From the NCBI RefSeq assembly GCF_020382885.2, contig NC_058504.1, positions 6,376,519 through 6,440,518 on the forward strand: a DNA stretch of 64,000 nt. The letters are read 5' to 3'. The DNA comes from Scatophagus argus (Eukaryota; Chordata; Actinopteri; Scatophagidae). The notes beneath the pieces are model-generated. The model made no database searches. It was given only the letters and a program-made list of their open reading frames with translations, and had not been told where the DNA came from. Of the stretch, positions 24,046 to 36,248 are shown one piece after another. Each line of letters begins with the position of its first letter. Position 1 is the first letter of the stretch. A program made the position numbers and the translations under genes.

Positions 24046-24519
24046 TGTGGATTAAAAAAAAAATGTTTAACATGCCTTATTCTGTTTTATGCTATATGTT
24101 TTATGCTATATTATTAATGGTATAATTAATAATGTTATAATCATGTCGAACTAGTTGTTTGTCTCAGTACTGCACACTCTGAGGGAGACAGAGGTATCAT
24201 GCATAGTAGGAGAAGGACACCATATCTCAAGTCACTCTGACCGATGGGCGAAGACACTGATACACCACCCCTCCCCTCTCGCTTGAGTGTAAAGGTGTTG
24301 AGACTAGCAACCAGTGTTATCTTAAAGTATATATAATGATGTACTTCCTTGAGTGCTTTAGATCCCACTTGGCGTTTGGCTGAAGCAGACTTGTGTTCTG
24401 AGGTGGGATCTCCAAAGATCTTTGTTTCTAAAATAAATAACTCTGTTTTAAGGCTATTCAACGACTCTGTTTTAACTCTCTCACATCAACCTACTCGGGG
24501 AAGCAAGTGGGCTTCAACA
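24046..24519 (+). repeat. 3' LTR
   Basis: 474 bases, same length and, by direct reading, same sequence as the 5' LTR, followed by the target duplication tttc. Confidence 0.92.
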
Positions 24520-24689
24520 TTTCAAATGCACAGGAAACAGCAGAAATATCAGCCTTGCAGACCACATGGGCAATCAGATGCTGAAATTGTTATGCTACTG
24601 CAGAACAATGAATGGACAGGTCCGTGGAAAAGAAACTCTGAAGTCAGTAAAACAGTTATATTCTGGAAGGCCAAGAAGTCCCTAAACTT

Positions 24690-25160
24690 GCCTTCTTCTG
24701 GACTCGGGCAGTGTAAACTGAGTCCAGATCTGGTGGGCTGCAGTCTACCAGATCTGGACTCAGTTTACACTGCCCGAGTCCAGAAGAAGGCAAGACGCAT
24801 TGCCACAGACCCCACCCACCCGGGCAACAAACTGTTTGTACCGCTTCCATCAGGAAAGCGGTACAGGAACATTAAAACCAGCACCAACAGACTCAGGGAC
24901 AGCTTCTTCCCCAGAGCTGTTAAAGCAATAACCCCCCTACAGTGAAACACTCATACACATAGTCTGGCACTAGTGCACTTTGTTTTATCTACCTCACTCT
25001 GTATTCTGCATTTTGTACTTTGTATTTTATATTTTTATATTTTCTTCTAAGGTGTGCAATTTTTTATTTTCCTATTTATAAGTGTGTTTTGAAGCTGAGA
25101 ATCTGCACAAAATTTCGTTATGCTTGCATAATGACAATAAAGACTCTTGAATCATCAGAA
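24690..25160 (+). mobile_element. LINE 3' end with foldback at its 5' side
   Basis: From about 24,740 the plus strand encodes the last about 70 residues of an L2/Rex-like RT protein (VGCSLPDLDSVYTARVQKKA ... SFFPRAVKAITPLQ, stop at 24,943), then a 3' UTR and a caataaagactcttgaatc tail at 25,135-25,155. It is the same family as the fragment at 1240-1940. Just before it, about 45 bases (24,691-24,735) are the reverse complement of 24,748-24,792, making a hairpin with a 12-base loop. Confidence 0.8.
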
Positions 25161-25199
25161 AATGAAGGCTAGCAACACACACAATAAAAACATGTCAAG

Positions 25200-25510
25200 G
25201 AGGTGTGAAAATACACCTAAGATAGGATAAGATAAGATCAGAATCAGATAATGCCTTTATTGTCATCGAACAACAACTAATAGAATGAAATTTCAGTGCA
25301 ACTGCATCAGTGGTACATAAAATGTAAATAATAAATAAAAAACAGAATACAGTATTAAATATAAGTTAAATATAAGTCGAGGTGATCGCAAGGTGTTGCA
25401 TGTCGCTCATTGGTAATATATTGTTAGCATGTTAATAAGCACCTCAACGAGATAAGATCAGATCAGAATTCCTTTATTTATCCCCGAAGGGAAATTCTTT
25501 AAATGGAATT
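25200..25510 (-). mobile_element. Two short LINE 3' tails
   Basis: gataagatcagaatcagataatgcctttattgtc (about 25,220-25,265, cited only in part) and gatcagaattcctttatttatcc (about 25,455) are reverse-complement 3' ends of LINEs with tail repeats; their bodies are missing. From 25,510 to 26,200 I see no gene or recognisable element. Confidence 0.6.
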
Positions 25511-26199
25511 AATCCCACATTGAGACACCATTAATGCCCAAAATCTTGTTGAAATGTAATTATCTCCTCCTTGACATGTAACACCTTGTTACAATAAAAA
25601 TATGATCTCACTGACAACTTTATGTAGTGTGCCTTTTACATGGCACTCCGCATTTCTGAGGCATTTATGGTCCATTTGGCCTTCCATATTCACATGCACT
25701 GTCTTGTATCACAATGGAACCACACCAGAAATCTAAATTTGTTAACTTTGCTATTAAAATGACCTGCTTTATGCCTCATTTCTTTAGATGTCCTTTCTGG
25801 GGATTTCTGTATATTCTGCTGCTAAAATTAGCAGATAGCAAATATATGTCCCCCATAAAAGAACAACTGGCCCTAATCTGGTATTTTAAATAGGCTGGAA
25901 CAGCATGCTACATGTAACCCTTATTTGTGAAAGACTAACTTCATTCAGTCTAATAATCATGTTCTGAAAATTAGTGGCGGCAACACGCTTCCTCCACAGC
26001 TTGTGCAACAGTGATGTAACACGGTATTATATAAGTTAAATCACTTCTGAAACAAAGCGTAGAGAGGGGAAAATAAATGCAGCGAGGGAAGGTAAGTTAA
26101 GTGTTGATGATGATGAGACTTTTTGCAGCTCCTCTCTTTTCACATCTCTGACCTCCTTCATGTTATGTTGGAGTGAGGCCAGATGTAGTCGGAATTGTT

Positions 26200-26475
26200 A
26201 GTTTCAGTGGTGGTCAAAGGTAGAGAAGTGGCCAGCCACTCCCTGTTATCTGTCAGTTTAGCTGCGATGGGTGGCTTTGCTTATTGTTTCTGAGGAAACA
26301 ACATAAACCCTCTCAGTCCTTTCATGTATCATGAAAGAACTAAGAAAAGATCTCCATTCACTTCACTCTACGTATGAGAGATATGTGCAGTGAATGAATA
26401 AACTGCTATAAAAGCTTATTTGTTTTGTAGTTTTGGTCTGTTACATCTGGAGATGAATGCATCATGAAGCTAAAG
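26200..26475. repeat. Diverged remnant of a TAAR-unit flank
   Basis: Segments at 26,205-26,330 and 26,400-26,472 match, with clear divergence, the unit segments at about 5625-5725 and 6360-6432 (shared gtggtcaaagg, ctgtcagttta, ggtctgttacatctggag). It looks like an older duplicate of the region 3' of a TAAR whose gene is gone. Confidence 0.6.
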
Positions 26476-29400
26476 GACTCAAGATGGCGCTGGTGAGGTC
26501 GGCCGCTGCTCCCGAAATTTGTTTGTATATAGTCGTTTTTAGCGTAATTTTTAACTTGTTAAGCCATCCTGTTGTAGGTCGTAACACATACGACAGACAG
26601 ACACTAATCATCCTTGGAGCACAGTACTCAAACTGTGCTCCTATCAACTTAATCCCGGACCCGACCTGGCCCGTCGACATCCTACGGGCAGGATACAACA
26701 ACAACAACAACAACAATGGACGCTCAGGCCGCAGGTCACGGAGAAGGCCCCGAGGGAAACGAGCCGGCGTTAGGGACAGACTGAGACGCAGAGCACACCA
26801 TTCACCTCTGCCCAGCATCCTACTCGCCAATGTCCAGTCACTGGAAAACAAGCTCGATGAACTCAGGGCCAGAATAAAGTTCCAGAGGGATATACGGGAC
26901 TGTAACGTCATCTGCCTCACTGAGACATGGCTGACCCCCCTGACTCCGGACTACGCCGTTCAACCAGCGGAGTTCTTCTCAGTTTACCGCAAGGACAGGA
27001 CGGGCGAGTCCGGTAAATCAAAGGGAGGTGGTGTGTGTCTGATGGTAAACAACAACTGGTGTGACAACAGCAATGTTGTGTCTGTCAGACACTCATGTTC
27101 CCCTGACCTGGAGCTCCTGACCTGACCATCCAGTGCCGTCCTTTCTACCTGCCCCGCGAGTTTACTTCGGTCACGGACACTGCTCTCACCGAGCTACATG
27201 AGGCTATATCCACCTATCAAGCTAACCAGCCTGATGCAGCCCTCATCGTGGCCGGGGACTTTAACCGTGCTAACCTGAGGAAGGTGATACCGGAGTTTAA
27301 ACAACACATCGACTGCCCCACCAGAGGAGATAGGACTCTGGACCACTGTTACTCTCCTTTCAAGGATGGTTACAGGCAGTGGCGGTCCTAGCCTGAATGG
27401 CGCCCTGGGCGAACAGCCCCTGTGACGCCCCCCCCCCCCCGGCCTGGCTCACGCCCCCACCAACCCAAAGAGAACATTGGGTGAAAAGTATATGTATAAA
27501 CTTTATTAAGATAGAAATACAATAAAACAAACTAAACATTAAACAACCAATTTAAAGTGCAAAACCATAAATATATGCAAGATATATATTGTTTTTAAAG
27601 TGCTTTATAAATAAAGCTGAATTGAATTGAAAGAAAATACAGATTTCATATCACAAGCATAGAAAAGCACGACAAAGAAATAAGGATAATTGAATATAAA
27701 TGACAACAATAAAAATACAAGTCAAAATACACAAATCCTTCACACACACAGAACTAAAACCTGACCCTTCTGGTGACAACATCTCCCATTAGGAAAAAAG
27801 AAATCTGATGCCACCTAACTTGGCCCTCTGCGTACCAACTCGGTCCTGATGCTGTCAGTCAGAGGTGATGGCCAGTCTGCAGGGTCTGTTGAAAGAGGCT
27901 CCTCCCCAGTGGAAGATGAACTTTGTGGGGGTTCAGGCATTTCTGTAGAACAGCACATTTGATTTGGCACATTATTCAAAGCACACAGCAGTGGAACAAA
28001 ACATGGTTTTAAGAAATAGCAAAACTGGATTAATCACAACTAACAGGAAAAAATGTGTACAGGCAGGTAAAATTCACAGATAAAACACACTGCTACTTCT
28101 ATCTTCACACACACACACACAAATGACAGCAAAGCACCATCCACCTATAGGCTCCTGCTGAGGAGAAGCAGCAGCAAACTCCTCATGGCCTTCCTGAGAC
28201 ATGGCAGGAGATGCCACAGAAGCCATAGCAGCCGTAGAGGTGGATGGGATCTCCTGATCCTCTGCTCCAGATGAGGCCTCTGTTGCTGGAGACTCATCCT
28301 GGGCAGGAGGCGCTCCAAAATATTTTAGCAGTGTTGCTGGAAGTGCATCACTGTAAACATGCATGAACGGCACACTGAAATACATTAGCTATCACTTAAT
28401 GTTATTACGCCTATTACATGCTATTAACCTACAGATTAACCAACGGGGAGAAATGCTCCATTGCCCAAATTCTATTAACGTTATACTGAGACAGAAAATA
28501 ATGGGCGAAATGTGGGCAACGTCCGTCTTTTTAAGGCCAAATACAGTACGCAGCGATAACCAAATGGTCACATAGCAATGACAGCAAGGTGCTGATGGCT
28601 TAAGTGTAGACACAGTTATTGGTATGTATGTATGTTAACTCAGATAATGTTCAGGTTAACTATAACTAGCACACAAAACAGCAAACAAGCTAATGACCGC
28701 TAAACGATTAACGTTAGCCCCTTTTCATAACGTAATTACAGTCGAACATTAGCTACATACCTTTGTTTTTGGACCGTTTCTCTTCTTCTTCTTTCCTTTT
28801 CTTTCTGAAATAAGCACCCGATAGCTTTGGCCTTTTTCTGTCCATTATGTTTATTACCTGAATCGGAGTCGCCTCGGGAATCAACAGGTTACGCTAATGC
28901 CAATGGCCTCTGATGTGACGGACAGCAGGGGTCAAGACTAAACCAACACACTGGTGGGGTACAGATAGACGATAAACAAGAGTGTATGGAATGTGAAACA
29001 GGCCTTCAGTAGGCAACTATCTGGTGTTATGAATGAAATTTACTTTGAGTGCTTTTTGATTCCATTACTGTGGAACAATTAGGAGGATCCCCGTTCCCCC
29101 TCCTCCTTATCCCAGTGGTTTGACCTCGGTGAGTGACCCCACCTCCACCCCCTTCTTGTAGAGTTGCAGTAACTGCAGCGGCGCTCTCGGGGGGCGTAAT
29201 TACATCGCCAGGGGGCGCCAATTATTAATTAATTATTTAAGTATTTTTATCTTATTTTTCGGTGGGCGGGGCGGAGGTCCTCACATGCCGCCCCCTGCAA
29301 TGTGCCGCCCTGGGCGGCCGCCCAGTTCGCCCATATGAGAAACCGCTACTGGTTACAGGGCCAAGTCTCTGCCTCCGTTTGGCCTTTCGGACCACAGTGC

Positions 29401-29690
29401 AGTCCTTCTGATGCCGAAATACAAACAACGGCTGCAGCAGGAATCTCCTGCAGTCAGAGAAGTAACACGGTGGACTGACCAATCAGAGGCCGCTCTGCGG
29501 GGCGCACCTCAACGAGTTCACGGAAGCGGTTGTGGGATTTATCGGGAAAATGGTGGAAGACGTAACACCAACAGCCACCACCAGAACTTTTCCCAACCAG
29601 AAGCCGTGGGTGGACAAAACTGTCCGCGACGCGCTGAGGACCCGCACCGCCGCCTACAACTCGGGACTCGCCCATTTCTTGTTCTGAGAT
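26476..29690 (+). mobile_element. Endonuclease-encoding LINE (element Z), split by hAT
   Basis: Starts with an aagatggcg 5' end and an ATG frame (26,457/26,484 onwards) with a signal-like hydrophobic stretch, an (aac)n tract at 26,697-26,716, a basic region and an AP-endonuclease start (LANVQSLENKLDEL; CLTETWLTPL). A frame break lies near 27,120; the endonuclease goes on with VAGDFNRANL and is cut at 27,376 by an hAT transposon. The frame resumes at about 29,360 (SLPPFGLSDHSAVLL) and ends near 29,690. The RT and 3' end are missing, unusual for a LINE, which normally loses its 5' end. Confidence 0.75.
27377..29351 (-). mobile_element. Non-autonomous hAT transposon, copy A
   Basis: Ends are CAGTGGCGGTCC on one side and, as reverse complement, CAGTAGCGGTTT on the other, flanked by a perfect 8-bp duplication gttacagg (27,369-27,376 and 29,352-29,359), the hallmark of hAT elements. 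Inside, on the minus strand, are N-terminal exons of a ZMYM1/TTF-type hAT transposase: MDRKRPKLSGAYFRKK with a donor, an Ala/Ser/Pro-rich exon (28,385-28,074) and a last piece with DWPSPLTD. The catalytic domain is absent. It interrupts LINE Z and is nearly identical to copies B and C. Confidence 0.9.
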
Positions 29691-29759
29691 TCCCACCATA
29701 TCTCACAGTCTTCATTTTTATGAGTGATTATTTAGTCAGAATTGTGTATGTGCTCAGAC

Positions 29760-30114
29760 TTAATCATTCTTCATTTCAGTGATTTCCCCACAGAGGATAA
29801 GTCTAAGATAAAGGGAGGCAAAGAAAACAATGAAATACAAGGCAGACTTAACTATTATAAAAGTTCATTTGTATTGTACTTTTGGTCCGTTATATCTGGA
29901 GATGAAAGCTTTGTGAAGCTAAAGACAATAAAGTACGTCTTATCTCACACAACAGACAGAATATTTACACAAACACATTTAATATTATTAGACGTTAGAC
30001 AGCACAGGAACAACAGTATTACTCATGGAAGATGATACTTGATCTCAGGATAAATGTGGAGCAAAATTAAGCTATAAAACATATATATGTGACAGAAGAT
30101 AAGTCATTGTCTCC
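29760..30114. other. 3' flank of TAAR copy 4
   Basis: From about 29,806 (aagataaagggaggcaaag) the unit sequence resumes, matching 6315-6627. No coding region. Confidence 0.6.
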
Positions 30115-31294
30115 CTACAGTATGTTGGCGTTACAGGAGCCACGGTGTGTTACCTGAAGTGTAACAATCTGTCTAACAGCTTTTCTAAACCAGGGGTAGA
30201 AAAAAGCATAGATCACAGGGTTTAGACAGGAGTTAAAATACACCAGAAAACTCATCAAATTCTCAGTTGATGTGCCAATCAATATTTTGCCGCCTGTGAG
30301 AGAGACATAGTAATATGGACAGTAACACATCAGAAAAACAGCCACAACAATACCAAGAGTCCTGGCTGCTTTGATCTCAGACCTCTTAGCAGTCACAGTC
30401 TGTGAACGCATCGGCATGACAACTGCAATGTGGGAGCGCATGGCCCGAGCTTGAGAGATGGCAACAGAAAACACTCTCAAATACAGAGTTATGATAATAG
30501 ATATGGGGAGAATGAAACCAAGAACAAGATCCACATCTCCTGCAATGTTAACCACACATTCTCCATAGCAAGATTTATACTTGCCAGGTTGTTTCAGGTG
30601 ATCATAGAAAATAAAAATGCAGACAAAGAGAGAGTAGACCCAACACAAACTAACAGAGATTCTGACTGTTTTTAGAGTGACTCTGGTGTGGTAATGCAGA
30701 GGGTAACAAATAGCCACATACCGGTCGATTGATATGAGCACCATGCTTGTTACTGAGCTATAGATAATGACACAGGGTAACAAATAATACACACCACACA
30801 TGATGTCACCGAAGAACCAGCAGTTACTCATTGAGATCATTTCAACCGGGATCACCACAAGGCCCACGAGAAAGTCTGAGACAGCCAGAGAGAGAAGGAC
30901 GAGGTTGGTGGTGGTGTGGAGCTGCCTGCAGTGAGAGAATATCATCACCATGAACATCAGCATGAACAATATAATCATTGACAACAGAAGTTGAGAAATA
31001 ACAGCAGAGATTGTGGTTAAAATCTTAAATGTTAATATTTTATGAAAACAACTATCAGCTGGTTTTTCCTTCTGTCAGCATTAGCATAACAGTGTATTAG
31101 TACAGCTGAGGCGTGTATCACTGCCTGAAGTGGGAGATGGCGATGATGACCAGCAGGTTGAGAGCTGCAGTGAGAAAAGAGATGAAGGAGAGAAAGTGGA
31201 AAAGCACAACTTCTGTCTGACTGCTCTTTGGCTTCCTGCAGGAGGCGTTGAGGAGCTGTGGAAAGCAGAGTTCATCTCCTTCCAGTGTCTCCAT
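30115..31294 (-). CDS. Trace amine-associated receptor, copy 4
   Basis: Exons 31,294-31,122 and 30,925-30,115; 327 residues, intact. Differences from copy 1: Met before SNCW in TM2, Phe in CWFFGD (ECL1), Ser in TM3 (IIYSSVTS), Val in ECVVNIAG, Gly in TM5 (LVLGFILP) and Tyr in TM6 (YYYVSL). Position 3.32 is Pro and 5.42 is Asp. Lies immediately right of the transposon nest; its 5' side is the left end of the recent 6.1-kb duplication. Confidence 0.93.
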
Positions 31295-32069
31295 CATCAG
31301 AGAGGGGAGGAGGAGATGAGATGCTGCCAAACGCTGGCAGCTTTCTAACTGAAGGTCTTGGATAGATTGCATATTTATCTCCTCTCATTTTACTACTGCA
31401 CTCAGGTCCTGCCTCTTTGTATCTCTTTTGGACATGGACTTCCTCTCTCTCTCTCTCTCTCTAGTCTAGTAGCTGCCAAGTGAGCAGCCATGGGTGCCTT
31501 CACACTGCCACAACAGAAACACTGTTGTTTATTAATGCTGGCCATAGGTAGCATATTGTTTATTTTGTTGGCTACATAATGTATTAGGTTGCCATTACAT
31601 GGGGTATGTCTGGTGTATCTGAATATATATGTATGTTACATAAAATAGGACAAGGTGATCTTGGATGTGTTTTGAGTGTGGCCCGATGGGGTCATGTGAC
31701 AGGGAGTATGGGGGGAGTTCAATAAAAGTGCTACCGATGTTTTATACTCCTTGTATAAATAGAAGATATGACAGCATGGACCAGTCAGAAGGACCAGATA
31801 TGCTGCAGCAGTGCATAATTTATTTTAATGAGGTTTTTAACGAGTTTTCGTTCTTTAGCCCGATGTCTTCCTCTTGGCTCGTAGTTAAAAGACTGACGCT
31901 CTTTTGACTTGGAGTTTCTGGACTCCGGGAACTGCTTATATGAGGGGCAAGTTTTTCTGCTGAAATAAACAAAGCTCTGTTTCAAAATAGAAAGTTAACA
32001 GCTGCTAACCAACAACGCTATTCACGTTCATTCACATACTTCAGATAGCGACCGCTATGCTACACTTAC

Positions 32070-32133
32070 GTTGTTTAGCATTATCCGGCTCTTGAGATGG
32101 CCCTTGCGCATTTGGTCCTACCGACTGGTCCAT
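32070..32133 (-). other. Unit 4 copy of exon 1, detached from its promoter
   Basis: Same 64-base exon (ATG at 32,133; MDQSVGPNAQ) ending at a GTAAGT donor. The hAT copy B at 32,210-34,172 separates it from the ETS/YY1 block at about 34,190-34,312. A related exon-2-like frame is at 31,985-31,785 but lacks the donor seen at 592. Confidence 0.5.
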
Positions 32134-32209
32134 GCTACTTAAAAACTCTAAAGACTGACCGCACAAAAAAGAAAACCGCGTTAAGCGGCCCATATGTTGT
32201 CCACAGAAC

Positions 32210-34172
32210 CAGTAGCGGTTTCTCATATGGGCGAACTGGGCGGCCGCCCAGGGCGGCACATTGCAGGGGGCGGCATGTGAGGACCTCCGCCCCGCCCACC
32301 GAAAAATAAGATAAAAATACTTAAATAATTAATTAATAATTGGCGCCCCCTGGCGATGTAATTACGCCCCCCGAGAGCGCCGCTGCAGTTACTGCAACTC
32401 TACAAGAAGGGGGTGGAGGTGGGGTCACTCACCGAGGTCAAACCACTGGAATAAGGAGGAGGGGGAACGGGGATCCTCCTAATTGTTCCACAGTAATGGA
32501 ATCAAAAAGCACTCAAAGTAAATTTCATTCATAACACCAGATAGTTGCCTACTGAAGGCCTGTTTCACATTCCATACACTCTTGTTTATCGTCTATCTGT
32601 ACCCCACCAGTGTGTTGGTTTAGTCTTGACCCCTGCTGTCCGTCACATCAGAGGCCATTGGCATTAGCGTAACCTGTTGATTCCCGAGGCGACTCCGATT
32701 CAGATAATAAACATAATGGACAGAAAAAGGCCAAAGCTATCGGGTGCTTATTTCAGAAAGAAAAGGAAAGAAGAAGAAGAGAAACGGTCCAAAAACAAAG
32801 GTATGTTGCTAATGTTCGACTGTAATTACGTTATGAAAAGGGGCTAACGTTAATCGTTTAGCGGTCATTAGCTTGTTTGCTGTTTTGTGTGCTAGTTATA
32901 GTTAACCTGAACATTATCTGAGTTAACATACATACATACCAATAACTGTGTCTACACTTAAGCCATCAGCACCTTTGCTGTCATTGCTTTGTGACCATTT
33001 GGTTATCGCTGCGCCTTAAAAAGACGGACGTTGCCCACATTTCGCCCATTATTTTCTGTCTCAGTATAACGTTAATAGAATTTGGGCAATGGAGCATTTC
33101 TCCCCGTTGGTTAATCTGTAGGTTAATAGCATGTAATAGGCGTAATAACATTAAGTGATAGCTAATGTATTTCAGTGTGCCGTTCATGCATGTTTACAGT
33201 GATGCACTTCCAGCAACACTGCTAAAATATTTTGGAGCGCCTCCTGCCCAGGATGAGTCTCCAGCAACAGAGGCCTCATCTGGAGCAGAGGATCAGGAGA
33301 TCCCATCCACCTCTACGGCTGCTATGGCTTCTGTGGCATCTCCTGCCATGTCTCAGGAAGGCCATGAGGAGTTTGCTGCTGCTTCTCCTCAGCAGGAGCC
33401 TATAGGTGGATGGTGCTTTGCTGTCATTTGTGTGTGTGTGTGTGAAGATAGAAGTAGCAGTGTGTTTTATCTGTGAATTTTACCTGCCTGTACACATTTT
33501 TTCCTGTTAGTTGTGATTAATCCAGTTTTGCTATTTCTTAAAACCATGTTTTGTTCCACTGCTGTGTGCTTTGAATAATGTGCCAAATCAAATGTGCTGT
33601 TCTACAGAAATGCCTGAACCCCCACAAAGTTCATCTTCCACTGGGGAGGAGCCTCTTTCAACAGACCCTGCAGACTGGCCATCACCTCTGACTGACAGCA
33701 TCAGGACCGAGTTGGTACGCAGAGGGCCAAGTTAGGTGGCATCAGATTTCTTTTTTCCTAATGGGAGATGTTGTCACCAGAAGGGTCTGGTTTTAGTTCT
33801 GTGTGTGTGAAGGATTTGTGTATTTTGACTTGTATTTTTACTGTTGTCATTTATATTCAATTATCCTTATTTCTTTGTAGTGCTTTTCTATGCTTGTGAT
33901 ATGAAATCTGTATTTTCTTTCAATTCAATTCAGCTTTATTTATAAAGCACTTTAAAAACAATATATATCTTGCATATATTTATGGTTTTGCACTTTAAAT
34001 TGGTTGTTTAATGTTTAGTTTGTTTTATTGTATTTCTATCTTAATAAAGTTTATACATATACTTTTCACCCAATGTTCTCTTTGGGTTGGTGGGGGCGTG
34101 AGCCAGGCCGGGGGGGGGGGGCGTCACAGGGGCTGTTCGCCCAGGGCGCCATTCAGGCTAGGACCGCCACTG
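32210..34172 (+). mobile_element. Non-autonomous hAT transposon, copy B
   Basis: 1963 bases, flanked by cacagaac at 32,202-32,209 and 34,173-34,180 (8-bp target duplication). Units 1 and 2 show the uninterrupted site with cacagaac once. On the plus strand: transposase N-terminal exon 32,716-32,800 (MDRKRPKLSG, Lys/Glu-rich, likely nuclear-localisation region, donor GTATGT), an Ala/Ser/Pro-rich exon around 33,165-33,400, and a last piece at 33,606-33,735 ending at a stop where the TTF zinc-finger domain of full transposases would begin. The terminal regions are GC-rich and contain ggcggccgcc. Confidence 0.9.
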
Positions 34173-34180
34173 CACAGAAC

Positions 34181-36248
34181 GGTCAAAACTTCACTCTTTC
34201 GCTGTCCATCTTGGATGATCGTGAACTCCACGACAACAATTCGTATTGGCCGCTCCCCGTTATCACTTCCGGTCCAACCCCGCAGTTGGTACATTCCCTT
34301 TCCGGTTGATGCTTGAAAATAGCAACGTGCTTCGAGACTTGTACATTTGTTTTGGTAATGTAATTTTGTTTTAGGATATGTAAAATATGTAAATATGTAA
34401 AGTGAAATATGTTTTCTAAAATGTAAATTTGGCTCAAACGTTGTAAAAGTGTTTCACATTTTGTAAAATTTGGGTTGCACTTCCAAGCCACCTTCCGGTT
34501 ATACTGAAACGCCTTCCGGTTACACTGAAATCTCAGTAGTGCCTGTGAGAGCGTTTCAATGGTGTGCATGAGAGCGTTTTAGTAGTGTGTATGAGAGAGC
34601 ATAACATCTCAGTAGTGTATGTGAAAGCATTTGTGTACGAGGCTTTTACTATAGTGTGTGAATATGTTGTGTTTTATATATGCATGTGAAAGGTAATTCT
34701 GAATAATGTCCCTAACGGCCACTCATATATTTGAGTGTTTTTTATTTGAATTCATACATAAATTCATGTTTTGTTCTATGTTAAGATTCAGTTTTTATTT
34801 GCATTATCATGCCATAAAATATTGGAGTTGAAGCTATTATGACTTCTTTACAACATTAATAGTGCTTTATGACGTGACTGACATTGTATTGTTTAGAGCA
34901 ACATGGTGCTTTTTGATTAACAAGGCAGTTTGTATAGAGAGGCACGGTACAAGTTTTGACCGTGTGGAGAGCCATTTAAAGTGCCTGTGTTTAGGAGATT
35001 AACCAGCCATGGATGTGTTACCTGTTTGGTAGTGGATCGGACTGAGACATAAATGTGGATGTGTTGCCTTAACTAAGTAATGATCAATAAACACAACTAC
35101 GGTGAGACACGTGCTATTAAGTTTACCATCTATTCATCAAAGTGGTCTTTGACTGTGGAAGTAAGCGGCCACGACAGGTGGTCAAAGGTAAAGAAATGGC
35201 CAACCGCTCCATTACCTGTCAGTTTACCCATTGAAGGATAACATAAACCTTGTAAGTTCTTTCATGAGCTACTTTTCAGTGACAATCTTCTTGCAGACTA
35301 AACAACAGCAGTACAACTCAATTATGAATATGCCTAGTTTTGGTTTAAAAATATACAGACAAAAGTCCAGAATTAAATGAACTAGTTTCTTGTATTTAAA
35401 ACAATCATTATAATTTTAGGTCAATTACTGAACAGATTTCTATGAGATTAATCTCTCATCCTTACGAATTCACAGCTGCATAATACACACTCTGCTGTCT
35501 AACCTAATATAATCCTAAGAAAATGAGCCCACAAAAGTGTCTATGCAAACACAACAACAGCCTCAGTGATATAATGCGACTGATGAGTATACACCATCGA
35601 CAGACAAAAAAAAATACAAAAGTCAAAACCTCCTGGCTGATGTTGAATGGTCAAACCTTCCACCAGAAGATGGCAGCGGTGTATAGACAGAGAAGAGTGG
35701 GCCACAGTTCAAAGCACATAAATAATTCTGTACTGACCAGGCAAGACAATTATGTTGTTGTAAATAAATGTAATCAGGCATGAAATTCAGACATGGTACA
35801 ATGACAATAATTTGAACATGCAAGAATAGACCACCAGTCATTTCATTTTATATATATGAAAAGAGATAAAGGGAGGCAAAGAAAACAATGAAATACAAGG
35901 CAGACTTAACTATTATAAAAGTTCATTTGTATTGTAGTTTTGGTCTGTTACATCTGGAGATGAATGCATTTGATGAATTAGACGTTCAACATAAAAACAA
36001 GGGAGAGCTATCCTGCTGATAGTCGGCTGGGTAAAAGGGGGGAGAAGAAGAGGTAGACAGGACAGAGAGGATGAAAGAGAGAGAGAGAGAGAGAGAAACA
36101 TACATGCAATAAACATCATAAATTATAACACACAGGAACAACAGTATTACTCATGGAAGATGATACTTGATCTCAGGATAAATGTGGAGCAAAATTAAGC
36201 TATAAAACATATACCGGTACATGTGACAGAAGATAAGTCATTGTTTCC
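34181..36248. other. Promoter-like block and non-coding part of unit 4
   Basis: Begins with the ETS/YY1/CCAAT block (34,190-34,312), colinear then with 4750-6627. An insert at 35,970-36,130, with an (ag)n run at about 36,077-36,096, distinguishes the 3' flanks of TAAR copies 5 and 6 from the others. No gene supported. Confidence 0.55.

Larger units (their letters stand above)
16986..24519 (+). mobile_element. Endogenous retrovirus (ERV1/gamma-like provirus), defective
   Basis: A complete proviral structure: 474-base LTRs starting TG and ending CA, a tRNA-Pro-type primer site, gag, pol and env remnants in order, a polypurine tract, and a 4-base target duplication (tttc at 16,982-16,985 and 24,520-24,523). 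The 4-base duplication, tRNA-Pro primer and single CCHC knuckle point to the gamma/ERV1 group. The two LTRs appear identical, yet gag and pol carry many stops and frame breaks and env is largely deleted. It can have no autonomous activity as it stands. Confidence 0.92.

Noticed and set aside
24349-24945. 198-residue open frame spanning the 3' LTR end and a LINE C-terminus
   Set aside because: It joins non-coding LTR sequence to a LINE fragment by chance across an insertion border; no coding signal on the LTR side.
33165-33476. Domesticated host gene from the hAT exons
   Set aside because: Exons lie inside an element with perfect target duplications and stop before any functional domain; no sign of host selection visible.
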